A DNA stretch of 7,768 nt from Desulfobacteraceae bacterium (lineage in GTDB: Bacteria; Desulfobacterota; DSM-4660; Desulfatiglandales; B25-G16). The DNA is taken from contig JAUWZC010000100.1 of NCBI GenBank assembly GCA_030615565.1, positions 1 through 7,768 on the forward strand, in the 5' to 3' direction. Positions 1 through 5,954 of the stretch are shown here, in pieces. The position numbers and the translations under genes are program-made. The notes below the pieces were generated by a model, which did not search any database, was not told where the DNA came from, and saw only the letters and a program-made list of their open reading frames with translations. Position 1 is the first letter of the stretch; each line of letters starts with the position of its first letter.

Positions 1-270
1 GTTATCGGAAATAGGGTGGTGACTGTCGGCCTTCTTAATACAAACCAGGTTCACCCGCGCGAGGTGTTTGTAGATGCTATATCCGATCGGGCGGCCTCCA
101 TAATCGTTGCTCACAACCACCCATCAGGCATACTCAAACCCAGCCCGGATGACATAGCTATAACCAGACAGTTAGTTGAAGCCGGCAAAATCCTTGGAAT
201 ACCTGTTCTGGATCACATAATTATCACAAAGAAAGGTCATCTATCATTTAAGGAAAGAGGTTTTATGTGA
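1..270 (+). CDS. radC: RadC-type JAB/MPN domain protein, C-terminal part
   Basis: The frame is open from the first base of the window, so the gene starts upstream; the ATG-like start inside it is not the real start. The visible 89 residues are the C-terminal part of the RadC JAB (MPN+) domain. The metal-binding core is seen as HNHPSG followed about ten residues later by the SPDD segment, the H-x-H...S...D pattern of JAMM proteins. The end, LDHIIITKKGHLSFKERG, is the usual RadC finish. RadC was named for a supposed repair role that has since been questioned; the family is common in prophages, plasmids and genomic islands. A metal-dependent hydrolase fold is firm, the substrate unknown. The gene is cut by the window edge, not visibly broken. 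No clear terminator follows. Confidence 0.93.
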   Translation, partial: VIGNRVVTVGLLNTNQVHPREVFVDAISDRAASIIVAHNHPSGILKPSPDDIAITRQLVEAGKILGIPVLDHIIITKKGHLSFKERGFM

Positions 271-368
271 TTCTGCCCATCTTCCGGCTTAACTTCAATA
301 AAAACATTATATTAAATAAGTTCACTAATAAGAGATGTCACATTTAAAGCGGCTATTTAACGGGGTGA

Positions 369-391
369 ACGCTGGGTGTAATGACCCGTGT
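369..391 (+). other. Bulged hairpin in the gap after radC
   Basis: ACGC-t-GGGT can pair with ACCCGTGT across the loop GTAATG, giving eight pairs with one bulged T and one G-U pair. No T-run follows, so it is not an ordinary terminator. It lies about 100 bases before the flavodoxin-like relic and might belong to that gene's old leader. The rest of the gap 271-496 shows nothing I recognise. Confidence 0.3.
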
Positions 392-496
392 GAAATCTAA
401 CAGGGTTTACTCCTTTCTGTTTATATATGTTCTAAATCAATCCATTTTTCCATAAAATAATACCAAGAACTGAATTTTATACGGGGAGGCAGTACC

Positions 497-876
497 ATGA
501 AATCATAGTTTTAAACAGAAGCCCCAAGGGCGATGTAAGCGTTACCATGCAGTATGTGGCCTATATCCAGAAGAGGTTCCCACGGCATGAATTGAAAATC
601 ATAAATATCTCTCAGAGGATCAAAAAGATCGAAAAAGACGATTCCACTTTTGAGGGAATAATGGATGGAGTCAGAATGTCGGATGCTGTACTCTGGGCCT
701 TCCCGCTATATCTCTTGCTGGTGCCATGGACTCGAATCAGCCTCCTAAGTCTATTGGTGCTATGTACTGGGATCAGCCTATTAAGCCTATACAACCACGT
801 CTGGGCCAGGGAATATTGGAATACTGGGGATAAAATCGGAAAAAATCATTTTAAATTATCAAAAAATTCCTTTTAA
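497..876 (+). pseudogene. Flavodoxin-like NAD(P)H/FMN reductase relic, frameshifted and truncated
   Basis: A good ribosome binding site (GGGGAGG, 483-489) sits eight bases before ATG 497, but that frame stops at once. One missing base just after the ATG explains this: from 502 the next frame reads IIVLNRSPKGDVSVTMQYV, the first beta strand and phosphate-binding loop of flavodoxin-family reductases (usual form LNGSPKG, here with R for G). The frame continues with KIINISQRIKKIEK and SDAVLWAFPLY, the latter typical of the second flavin-contacting strand. Similarity ends near 715, where a 36-bp tandem repeat begins, and the frame runs on without family character to the stop at 874-876. Normal members are about 180 or more residues, so roughly half is lost. 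An ATG at 547 could still start a 109-residue product, but it would lack the FMN loop. I therefore call a pseudogene. Confidence 0.7.
717..788 (+). repeat. Two-copy 36-bp tandem repeat
   Basis: Positions 717-752 and 753-788 align base for base as two 36-bp units sharing GGTGC-ATG-ACT, ATCAGCCT and TAAG blocks, with around eight differences by eye. The period is a multiple of three, so every frame repeats 12 residues; in the frame starting at ATG 726 the pair reads AMDSNQPPKSIG then AMYWDQPIKP. The repeat sits exactly where similarity to flavodoxin reductases stops, so it probably marks the rearrangement that truncated the gene. Confidence 0.75.
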
Positions 877-1224
877 CCCATCAGCAGCATGCTGAATTTT
901 GAAGAAATTTCAGTATTGATATGGAATTATACATACTTAAGGAATGAGTAAAATTTCCGCCTATTAAATCTGCGATCCCATTTTCAGTCAAAAGGTTCAA
1001 GATCGATGTTTTCATATGAAGGGATTATCACAGGTTTTCAGGGGTTGTATCAATTTCGGATACATAGCAGTAAACACAAGATTAGATAACAGGTAAAAAT
1101 AAGTTGTATCTAGTTAAAGCCAGCTGTTCCTCTCCATGGTCTTTTAGTAATTTTTGATAAAAAGCAAAGGCCCACTCTCCAAATATCACAATACATAATT
1201 ACTCATGCCTCATTCACAACATTC
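877..1224. other. Gene-poor gap with small inverted repeats
   Basis: No convincing gene is seen on either strand. The stretch contains the palindrome CAGCATGCTG (885-894), an overlapping bulged hairpin CTGAATTT/AAATTTCAG (892-913), and the inverted repeat TGTATC-N7-GATACA (1046-1064). None is followed by a T-run. I looked here for the HUH catalytic part of the transposase whose tail lies at 1225-1564 and did not find it. Confidence 0.5.
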
Positions 1225-1564
1225 ACATATCAGAAGCGATATGAGGAGATACCAGAATCAAGGAATCTTACTCCGGATAAGGAAAGAATCAAAGGAGCTA
1301 TCTGCAGGACATATAGGGTAAGAGAAGAGGAGTTATTTGCCTCAAAGAGGGAATCACCAAATGAGGCGAGAGATGTAACCATCTTTCTCATGCGACGACT
1401 CATAGGATGAGGGTTGGCAACACTTTGCAGTAAATTCCATATGAAGCGACAAAGCTCAGTGAGCAGCGCAATAGAAAGGGTCACGCGCCGAATGGCGAAA
1501 ACCACGCGCTTGAGGCGATTGAATCGAGGCATTAAATTTAGGACTAGATAATCGTCAAACATAG
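1225..1564 (+). pseudogene. Relic of the DnaA-like tail of a REP-associated tyrosine transposase
   Basis: The plus strand reads RYEEIPESRNLTPDKERIKG, then ICRTYRVREEELFASKR, NEARDVTIFLMRRLIG and MKRQSSVSSAIERVTRRM. This order matches the DnaA domain IV-like helix-turn-helix that ends the longer RAYT/IS200-type transposases of Deltaproteobacteria; QSSVSSAIERV occupies the place of the DnaA-box reading helix. The gene is dead: an in-frame TGA lies at 1408-1410, and near 1515-1525 the frame shifts so that the natural-looking end IEALNLGLDNRQT with TAG 1562-1564 is in another frame. The N-terminal Y1 (HUH) nuclease part is absent. RAYTs act on REP palindromes as single-strand transposases; this copy cannot. 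The open frame on the minus strand here is only its shadow. Confidence 0.75.
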
Positions 1565-1782
1565 ACCCGATCTCGATGTTGATCTTATAAAACTAGGCTG
1601 TTGCCATACGTTTGGACTAGTGGTTGGTTAGCAAGTGGTTATATTATGCCAAAAAACAGTTGAATTAGAAATAGAAATGAAATATGTTTAAAAAATACAG
1701 AGAACATATGCAGATGTAGGTACTGCTTTTCTGTTTTATCATCTAGGGGCATATTTAGGTAATCGGTAAATCGGGGGATTAC

Positions 1783-2733
1783 ATGTCAGACTTCCAAAAA
1801 AGACAGGAATTATTCGATCAGCTATCGTCACATAGACAACGGACATTGTTGACGCTTGTGACGAGCACAAAAAAACCTGAGCAATTATTCGCAACACAGA
1901 TTGCGCAGGACATACTGCCACTTTTCTATCAAATTCTTGGTGGAATTTCAAAGGGAGAGAAACTGGACATCCTTATATATAGCTCAGGGGGACAAATAGA
2001 CGTTCCGTGGCCATTGGTGAACCTGATGAGAGAATACTCAGACGATATACACGCGATTATACCGTGGAGAGCACACAGTGCAGCTACATTGCTTGTTTTG
2101 GGAGCTAATGAGATAGGTATGGGACCATTAGCTTCATTGTCGCCGATTGATCCGCAGTTTCAGTTAAAACTTGCCGATAAGCAAATAGTTGGAGCTGGTG
2201 TAGAGGACATATACGGATATTATCGTCTTATTAACGAGATCCTAAGCCTTAATAGTGCCGGGAGAAGTGAAGCACTGAAGCTGCTGGCGAGCCGTGTCAC
2301 TCCTGAGGTGTTAGGAAAGATTTCCAGAGTGCGCAGGGAAATTCGCATAATCGCGACAAACCTGCTTCATCTGCATATGAACGAGAACGTTAAAATCGAA
2401 AAAATAGTTAAAGCACTGGTGGAAGATCTACCGTCACACCAATACTTAATCAATAGAAAAGAGGCAGCGGAATTAGGATTACCGGTATATCACCTAGATA
2501 AGAAGACAGAGAACTTATCCTTCAAGATTCTTGAATCGTATATGAATGAGGCAAGCATGGGAGAAGTTGGAATGGCAGTCGATTTTGGGCCAGACGCTGT
2601 CAAGACAATTGACATGAACAGAGCATTTATCGAGACCAAAGATAGGGGTTTCACTTTTAGAAGCAAGTATACATTCCACCGAGATGGCAAGGTGGATAGA
2701 AAAGGCGACAAATGGGAGGAGGGACAAAAATGA
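1783..2733 (+). CDS. SDH-type serine proteinase (ClpP/SppA fold), cytosolic
   Basis: The 316-residue product resembles the serine dehydrogenase proteinase family (Pfam SDH_proteinase), a branch of the ClpP/SppA crotonase-like fold. In order: strand and oxyanion-type glycine pair LDILIYSSGG (61-70), PWPLVNLMREY (75-85), the putative nucleophile Ser99 in RAHSAATLLVLGA (96-108), then MGPLASLSPIDPQ (113-125) with the conserved SPIDP, and SHQYLINRKEAAELGLP (218-234), where His219 could complete the active site. The last 60 residues form a basic tail of unknown role. There is no signal peptide or membrane helix, unlike SppA, so it should act in the cytosol. ATG 1783 follows GGGGGA at 1772-1777. It is first in a tight cluster with the next two genes. 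Target and true activity are inferred from family only. Confidence 0.85.
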   Translation: MSDFQKRQELFDQLSSHRQRTLLTLVTSTKKPEQLFATQIAQDILPLFYQILGGISKGEKLDILIYSSGGQIDVPWPLVNLMREYSDDIHAIIPWRAHSAATLLVLGANEIGMGPLASLSPIDPQFQLKLADKQIVGAGVEDIYGYYRLINEILSLNSAGRSEALKLLASRVTPEVLGKISRVRREIRIIATNLLHLHMNENVKIEKIVKALVEDLPSHQYLINRKEAAELGLPVYHLDKKTENLSFKILESYMNEASMGEVGMAVDFGPDAVKTIDMNRAFIETKDRGFTFRSKYTFHRDGKVDRKGDKWEEGQK

Positions 2734-2930
2734 AGGAGGTCACAGTTTATATTCCTCCAAGTGATGAGGAATACACAGGATACTCAATGTTTGTTACGGC
2801 AAGCACCAGCACTAGTGATCTGGGATCCTTTTACCTTTCTGAGGAAAAAATTTCACAGAGATATGTTTGGGCCAGAGAAGAGGAATCTGAGGAAGATCTT
2901 GCTGATCGCCTGGAATTTTACGAGAAGTAA
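2730..2930 (+). CDS. Small acidic protein, translationally coupled to the protease gene
   Basis: I place the start at ATG 2730, which overlaps the protease stop in an ATGA junction and has a strong site GGGAGGAGGG at 2714-2723; a start at 2712 would lie before that site and is less likely. The 66-residue product begins MKEVTVYIPPSDEEYTGYS and ends in a strongly acidic, helix-prone tail (REEESEEDLADRLEFYEK). I recognise no family. The first half, with alternating hydrophobic residues and Thr/Ser, may be beta-rich. No signal peptide or membrane segment is seen. The overlap argues for fixed stoichiometry with the protease, so an adaptor, inhibitor or substrate role is conceivable but only a guess. 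Confidence 0.72.
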   Translation: MKEVTVYIPPSDEEYTGYSMFVTASTSTSDLGSFYLSEEKISQRYVWAREEESEEDLADRLEFYEK

Positions 2931-2965
2931 TAGTACTTGTATAGATGCGTTAATGATACTGCGGG

Positions 2966-3553
2966 ATGAGTATATTTCAGGCAATTACAGAAGAGGAAGA
3001 CAGGATCGACCAAGGAGATGTATTTGTTGATATTTACTTTGCTACAAATGATGAAAGAGTTAATGCTGTTGTTATAAGTCCTACTTGTGACCTAGAGCAT
3101 AACAAGGCAGACTATGTCAAATTTATTTCAACTGTAGCATTCGAATTAGTAATAATGGATATACTAATGAATCATTCTCGAGTCGATCAGTCCGACTTCG
3201 AATCTGGACAAACTATCAGCAAGAAGAAATACAATAGTGCGATGAACGCCATACAGCATAACATCAATGGCGATCTATTACCCAGATATTACTTTCTACC
3301 CGGTTATTCACACTTTCTCCCCGATTCATACCTTGATTTCCAAATGGTGTTTGTCATTCCATTGCAACAGGTATATGAGAGCTATCTAACTAATCGGGTT
3401 ACTAGAATTGCTTCGCCATGGAGAGAGCAGATTGCTATACGCTATTCTGGTTATTCAGTACGCGTAGGGACGCCAGATTATTCTGAAAGTGACCTTCAGA
3501 GCTTGTTAATCAAGGCCGGATTAAAGTTACCTCCATATACAAGCACTGCCTAA
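2966..3553 (+). CDS. Conserved hypothetical with QGDVF and ISPTCDLE motifs
   Basis: The 195-residue product has the layout IDQGDVFVDIYF (14-25), VVISPTCDLEHNKADYV (35-51), YYFLPG (108-113) and a C-terminal ASPWREQIAIRYSGYSVRVG (149-168). From memory, proteins with 'QGDIF ... VISQTCDLE ... SPxREQL ... RxGxP' form a widespread uncharacterised family, often in genomic islands; I do not know a proven function. Cys41 and Asp42 in the CDLE motif are the obvious candidates for metal binding or catalysis. It appears soluble. The reading frame has a stop at 2954-2956 and no other start before ATG 2966; the ribosome site is weak (GCGGG directly before the ATG), so coupling to the gene 35 bases upstream is plausible. 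It looks like the third gene of the protease operon. Confidence 0.78.
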   Translation: MSIFQAITEEEDRIDQGDVFVDIYFATNDERVNAVVISPTCDLEHNKADYVKFISTVAFELVIMDILMNHSRVDQSDFESGQTISKKKYNSAMNAIQHNINGDLLPRYYFLPGYSHFLPDSYLDFQMVFVIPLQQVYESYLTNRVTRIASPWREQIAIRYSGYSVRVGTPDYSESDLQSLLIKAGLKLPPYTSTA

Positions 3554-3634
3554 AAGGAAATGCGATCCCTCAAGTACGATTGAAGGTGTCACATCTTGAA
3601 TTGTGAATAATGGACAAATTTGAATTCCATACAG

Positions 3635-3798
3635 CTTGCCATTATTGCAGCCAAATATCGTTTTCATAAACCATCTGAATATCACATCCTAAAAGTTAAA
3701 AGGTAGACCAAAAGAAGATTAATTCAAGAGTGAAGGATTCTGTATCAAATCTTTAATTACTTGATATTTCATGTTTTGTTCTGTAATCTTCAATAAAA
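3635..3798 (+). repeat. Long direct repeat, copy A (164 bp)
   Basis: This segment matches 7446-7600 in the same orientation. By eye about 148 of 155 aligned bases agree, and copy A carries 9 extra bases (CCTAAAAGT) after ATATCACAT. Shared blocks include CTTGCCATTATTGCAGCC near the start and TTAATTACTTGATATTTCAT near the end. No terminal inverted repeats, target duplication or reading frame is evident, so it resembles a non-coding dispersed element or the edge of a duplication. Flanking DNA is dissimilar. Confidence 0.9.
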
Positions 3799-4000
3799 TC
3801 AGTTAGAATCCTATTATCCTGTTTGGCAAGAATACTAAAATTCAAGGACCTCCAAATAACCTACTATATCTTGGAAAATATCCATGATTGGGAGAATGTT
3901 AATGAAAACTCATAGCCCATTGTTGTATAATCTCTTCTGATGAAAACAAAGCAAGTATGAACATAGCCAAATCCGGGGAGAAAACCCTTGTGGGACAGGT

Positions 4001-4047
4001 AAAGGCTCATGCATTGCGTAAAAGATACAAGTGTATGGGCTTTTTTT
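4001..4047 (+). terminator. Long wobble hairpin plus T-run, possible attenuator
   Basis: GCTCATGCA (4005-4013) pairs fully with TGTATGGGC (4032-4040) using two G-U pairs; the flanks AAAG and TTTT extend it to 13 pairs. The loop is 18 bases and seven Ts (4041-4047) follow, so it has the form of an intrinsic terminator. It stands only 22 bases before the start of the PAS sensor stump at 4070, where a terminator would act as an attenuator of that gene rather than end the previous one. Just upstream, CCC at 3985-3987 could pair either with GGG of GGGG (3974-3977) or with GGG at 3992-3994, a possible switching pair. Confidence 0.5.
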
Positions 4048-4069
4048 CATTCTTAGGGAGGATATTCTA

Positions 4070-4120
4070 ATGGCCAAAAGACCGACTTATGAAGAATTAG
4101 AGCAAAGGGTCAAGGAGTGA
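4070..4120 (+). pseudogene. Stump of a PAS-type sensor kinase
   Basis: A strong ribosome site AGGGAGGA (4055-4062) leads to ATG 4070 and the peptide MAKRPTYEELEQRVKE, then TGA at 4118-4120. This N-terminus is, from memory, that of many PAS sensor histidine kinases in Desulfobacteraceae, which go on KELE... where this frame has the stop. The 110 bases after it still carry faint traces: FDLDVVGVL in the same frame recalls a PAS first strand, and AEILEIKQG in another frame recalls the end of a receiver or kinase. I read this as a kinase gene collapsed by an internal deletion and a stop, immediately upstream of the sigma-54 activator that may have been its partner. A regulatory leader peptide is a less likely alternative. 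Confidence 0.65.
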
Positions 4121-4230
4121 GAGCGCGGGCAGCATTTTGATCTTGATGTAGTGGGTGTTCTTTGCGGGAAATATCGCTGAAATTTTAGAAATCAAACAAG
4201 GGTTAGACTCTGAAAATGAGGAGGACATAG

Positions 4231-5328
4231 ATGTCTGAAAAATCAGAATTGGATTTTCTGCATCATCAACTTTTTAAGTATGCGGAAGATATTGCTCGAT
4301 TATATCAAGAACTAAAAACAGGATATTCCAAAGATGAAATAGAAGACATGATAAAAAGGCCCGAGGCCTTTGCTAAAATTATCACCAACAGCAAGGAAAT
4401 GCTGGCAGTTTTTCTATACATTGAGTCTATTGCCCAGACATCTCTACCAGTACTCATCACAGGCGAGACCGGCGTGGGCAAGGAACTGATCGCCAGATCC
4501 ATACACTCGCTCAGCGGCCTCAAAGGCCCATTTGTAGCTATTAATGTGGCTGGGCTTGACGATAACCTATTTTCCGATGCCATTTTCGGCCACATCAAAG
4601 GTGCCTTCACCGGAGCCGACAAAGTCCGCCGAGGACTGGTTGAAAAGGCATCAGGCGGCACACTCTTTCTGGACGAGATAGGCGATCTAAGCCTTGTTTC
4701 ACAGGCAAAACTGTTGCGGCTCCTCCAGGAGAGAGAGTACCTGCCACTAGGCCAGGATGAGCCCAAGAAAACGGATGTTCGTATTGTAACTGCCACCAAT
4801 CAGGATCTCTGGGCGCTTCAAAGGGTAGGTAAATTTCGTAAGGATCTCAACTTTAGGCTCCGAATCCATCATATATATGTCCCGCCTCTACGTGAGCGTA
4901 TGGACGATATTCCTCTTCTGATGGATCATCTCCTGGGCGAGGCAGCACGCGCTTTGAACAAGAAAAAGCCGACTCTGCCCAAGGAAGTTTTCAAGCTACT
5001 GGGAACATATTCTTTTCCGGGAAATGTAAGAGAATTGCAGACAATGGTTTTTGACGCTGTAAGCAGGCACAAGGCTAGGATCCTTTCCCTGGAGGTGTTC
5101 AAGTCCCACATTGCCAGAGAATACAAGGACAGCACTGTACCAGCTGAGGTGCAGTTGGAGGAGACAGCTCTACTCACATTTTCCACAAAGTTGCCCTCCA
5201 TAAAGCAAGCAACGCAGTTGCTCGTGGCCGAGGCCATGAAGCGGGCGGATGGCAACCAGTCCGTTGCAGCCAGAATACTTGGCATTTCCCATCAGGCCCT
5301 GAGCAAACGCCTCAAAAGCGAGAGCTAA
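4231..5328 (+). CDS. Orphan sigma-54-dependent activator without receiver domain
   Basis: The 365-residue protein is an AAA+ enhancer-binding protein that remodels sigma-54 RNA polymerase. A short N-terminus (HHQLFKYAEDIARLYQEL, 11-28) is coil-like. The AAA+ domain shows Walker A GETGVGKE (78-85), the sigma-54-contacting loop GAFTGA (124-129), Walker B TLFLDE (144-149), sensor I TATN (187-190), arginine fingers in FRKDLNFRL (202-210) and PGNVREL (263-269). The C-terminal Fis-type helix-turn-helix is NQSVAARILGISHQALSKRL (342-361). All key residues are present, so it should be active. It lacks a receiver, GAF or PAS domain; control must come from a partner or from expression. GAGGAGG (4218-4224) sits six bases before ATG 4231. 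Likely targets are the palindromes just downstream (5414-5517) and the promoter at 5595. Confidence 0.95.
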   Translation: MSEKSELDFLHHQLFKYAEDIARLYQELKTGYSKDEIEDMIKRPEAFAKIITNSKEMLAVFLYIESIAQTSLPVLITGETGVGKELIARSIHSLSGLKGPFVAINVAGLDDNLFSDAIFGHIKGAFTGADKVRRGLVEKASGGTLFLDEIGDLSLVSQAKLLRLLQEREYLPLGQDEPKKTDVRIVTATNQDLWALQRVGKFRKDLNFRLRIHHIYVPPLRERMDDIPLLMDHLLGEAARALNKKKPTLPKEVFKLLGTYSFPGNVRELQTMVFDAVSRHKARILSLEVFKSHIAREYKDSTVPAEVQLEETALLTFSTKLPSIKQATQLLVAEAMKRADGNQSVAARILGISHQALSKRLKSES

Positions 5329-5413
5329 GAAGCCAGGACTCGGAAGCCACGATAAAAACCTATTCCGTATTCTGCCTTCTGCCTCTCGATCCCTGAACCC
5401 TATCTCAAATCCC

Positions 5414-5447
5414 TGCAACTTTAGTTGAAACATCAACTTTGGTTGTA
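5414..5447 (+). promoter_or_regulatory. Paired enhancer palindromes (UAS 1 and 2)
   Basis: CAACTTTAGTTG (5416-5427) and CAACTTTGGTTG (5434-5445) are two near-identical dyads CAAC-N4-GTTG with centres 18 bases apart. They lie about 170-190 bases upstream of the -12 element, a usual place for sigma-54 enhancer sites, and right after the gene for a Fis-type activator. The spacing would let two dimers sit side by side. Binding by that activator is inferred. Confidence 0.75.
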
Positions 5448-5501
5448 CCCGCAATACACCCTTGTTACTGCTGAATTTAATTCATTTAAGCCCGAGACCA
5501 C

Positions 5502-5517
5502 TGCAACTTTGGTTGCA
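5502..5517 (+). promoter_or_regulatory. Third, strongest enhancer palindrome (UAS 3)
   Basis: TGCAACTTTGGTTGCA has six-base perfect arms (TGCAAC/GTTGCA) around TTTG and extends the same CAAC-TTTR-GTTG core as the two upstream sites. Its centre is 70 bases from UAS 2 and about 100 bases from the -12 GC of the sigma-54 promoter. The longest arms suggest the highest affinity of the three. Confidence 0.78.
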
Positions 5518-5557
5518 TGATTTCTTTTTCCCCTGCTTTACCACAGCAACAGAAAAT

Positions 5558-5583
5558 TCAGCTATTTCGCAAGGTTAAGCTGA
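5558..5583 (+). promoter_or_regulatory. Inverted repeat between enhancers and promoter
   Basis: TCAGCT (5558-5563) and AGCTGA (5578-5583) form a perfect 6-bp inverted repeat with a 14-base spacer, ending 12 bases before the -24 box. It does not match the enhancer palindromes. No clear IHF consensus was found in the stretch. It may be a second regulator's site or chance. Confidence 0.35.
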
Positions 5584-5594
5584 GTCCTTCCTTC

Positions 5595-5610
5595 TGGCAC
5601 GCCCCTTGCT
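5595..5610 (+). promoter_or_regulatory. Sigma-54 promoter (-24/-12)
   Basis: TGGCAC (5595-5600), five bases, TTGCT (5606-5610) match the sigma-54 consensus TGGCAC-N5-TTGCW at every position, with GG and GC 12 bases apart. Transcription would start near 5621, giving a short leader before the ribosome site AGAAGG (5637-5642) and ATG 5651. Three enhancer palindromes lie upstream at suitable distance. Confidence 0.9.
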
Positions 5611-5650
5611 CTAAAAAATAGGAAACTGACTAAGAAAGAAGGTACACAAA

Positions 5651-5836
5651 ATGAAACACAAAATGAAACATGCAGGTAAAACCAAAGGACAAATCATAAA
5701 TGAGTTGACAAAACTGCTCAAGCGGATTCCTGAATTGGAAACATTAGTGGATGCCCATGGGGGAGAGCAGTGGGTAGAGAGTGAACTGAATAAAGGGACA
5801 ATAGTGAGGTTTATACGATACCCAAGGGTTTTCTAG
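5651..5836 (+). CDS. Mini-protein made of the two ends of a histidine kinase
   Basis: The 61-residue frame has a proper ribosome site (AGAAGG, eight bases from the ATG) and a sigma-54 promoter 40 bases upstream. Residues 10-31, with KTKGQIINELTKLLKRIPELE, resemble the coiled N-terminal linker of PAS sensor kinases. Residues 33-57, LVDAHGGEQWVESELNKGTI, match the last part of a HATPase_c domain, the usual HGGxIWVESExGKGT G2 box. The whole PAS, HisKA and N/G1 region is missing between them, so a clean in-frame deletion has probably joined the ends. It cannot bind ATP or be a kinase. It may be a transcribed relic; a retained peptide that interferes with a related kinase is possible but speculative. 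An ATG at 5663 is an alternative start without such a site. Confidence 0.6.
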   Translation: MKHKMKHAGKTKGQIINELTKLLKRIPELETLVDAHGGEQWVESELNKGTIVRFIRYPRVF

Positions 5837-5875
5837 AGTCTAAGCCGATATTTCTAACATAAAACGTGGCATCTA

Positions 5876-5914
5876 CTTCTCCTGTTGATGGCTAAGATTT
5901 ACAATCAGGAGAAG
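5876..5914 (+). other. Hairpin between the kinase remnant and the lipoprotein gene
   Basis: CTTCTCCTG (5876-5884) and CAGGAGAAG (5906-5914) are perfect 9-bp arms around a 21-base loop. No T-run follows, so termination is unlikely. It lies in the leader of the lipoprotein gene, 40 bases before its ATG, and could slow decay or processing of the message or be a dyad operator. Confidence 0.55.
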
Positions 5915-5954
5915 GAAGAATGATAACATAGCATTTTCTAAAAGGGAGGACAAA

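Larger units (their letters stand above)
3554..4069. other. Gap between the protease operon and the sensor relic
   Basis: No gene is seen. It holds the direct repeat copy A (3635-3798), a TATAAT at 3926-3931 that could be a -10 box although its -35 (TGAAAA, 3903-3908) is poor, and a leader hairpin at 4001-4047. No terminator is recognisable directly after the operon end at 3553. Confidence 0.6.

Noticed and set aside
1415..1429. TGGCAA-N4-TTGCA, a possible second sigma-54 promoter
   Set aside because: The GG-to-GC distance is one base short, which sigma-54 does not tolerate well, and it lies inside the transposase relic.
1230..1562. 110-residue open frame on the minus strand
   Set aside because: The plus strand of the same bases reads as the DnaA-like tail of a RAYT transposase; the minus frame has no family character.
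1660..1688. TTGAAT-N17-TATGTT as promoter of the protease operon
   Set aside because: Both boxes deviate from consensus and the region is AT-rich enough for chance matches; the operon's promoter remains unidentified.
2761..3030. 89-residue plus-strand open frame overlapping the small gene and the CDLE gene
   Set aside because: It has no ribosome site and overlaps two better-supported genes in other frames.
3962..4040. c-di-GMP-I (GEMM) riboswitch
   Set aside because: Only the loose order of CAAA, GGGAC and AAAGGC fits; the GGACGCAAAGCC core and the tetraloop-receptor pair are not present as such. Kept only as a possible decayed structured leader.
4305..4799. 164-residue open frame on the minus strand
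   Set aside because: It is fully antisense to the AAA+ domain of the sigma-54 activator, whose motifs are all intact; the frame has no ribosome site and a Ser/Arg-rich shadow composition. The same holds for the minus-strand frames at 4926-5285 and 5170-5454.
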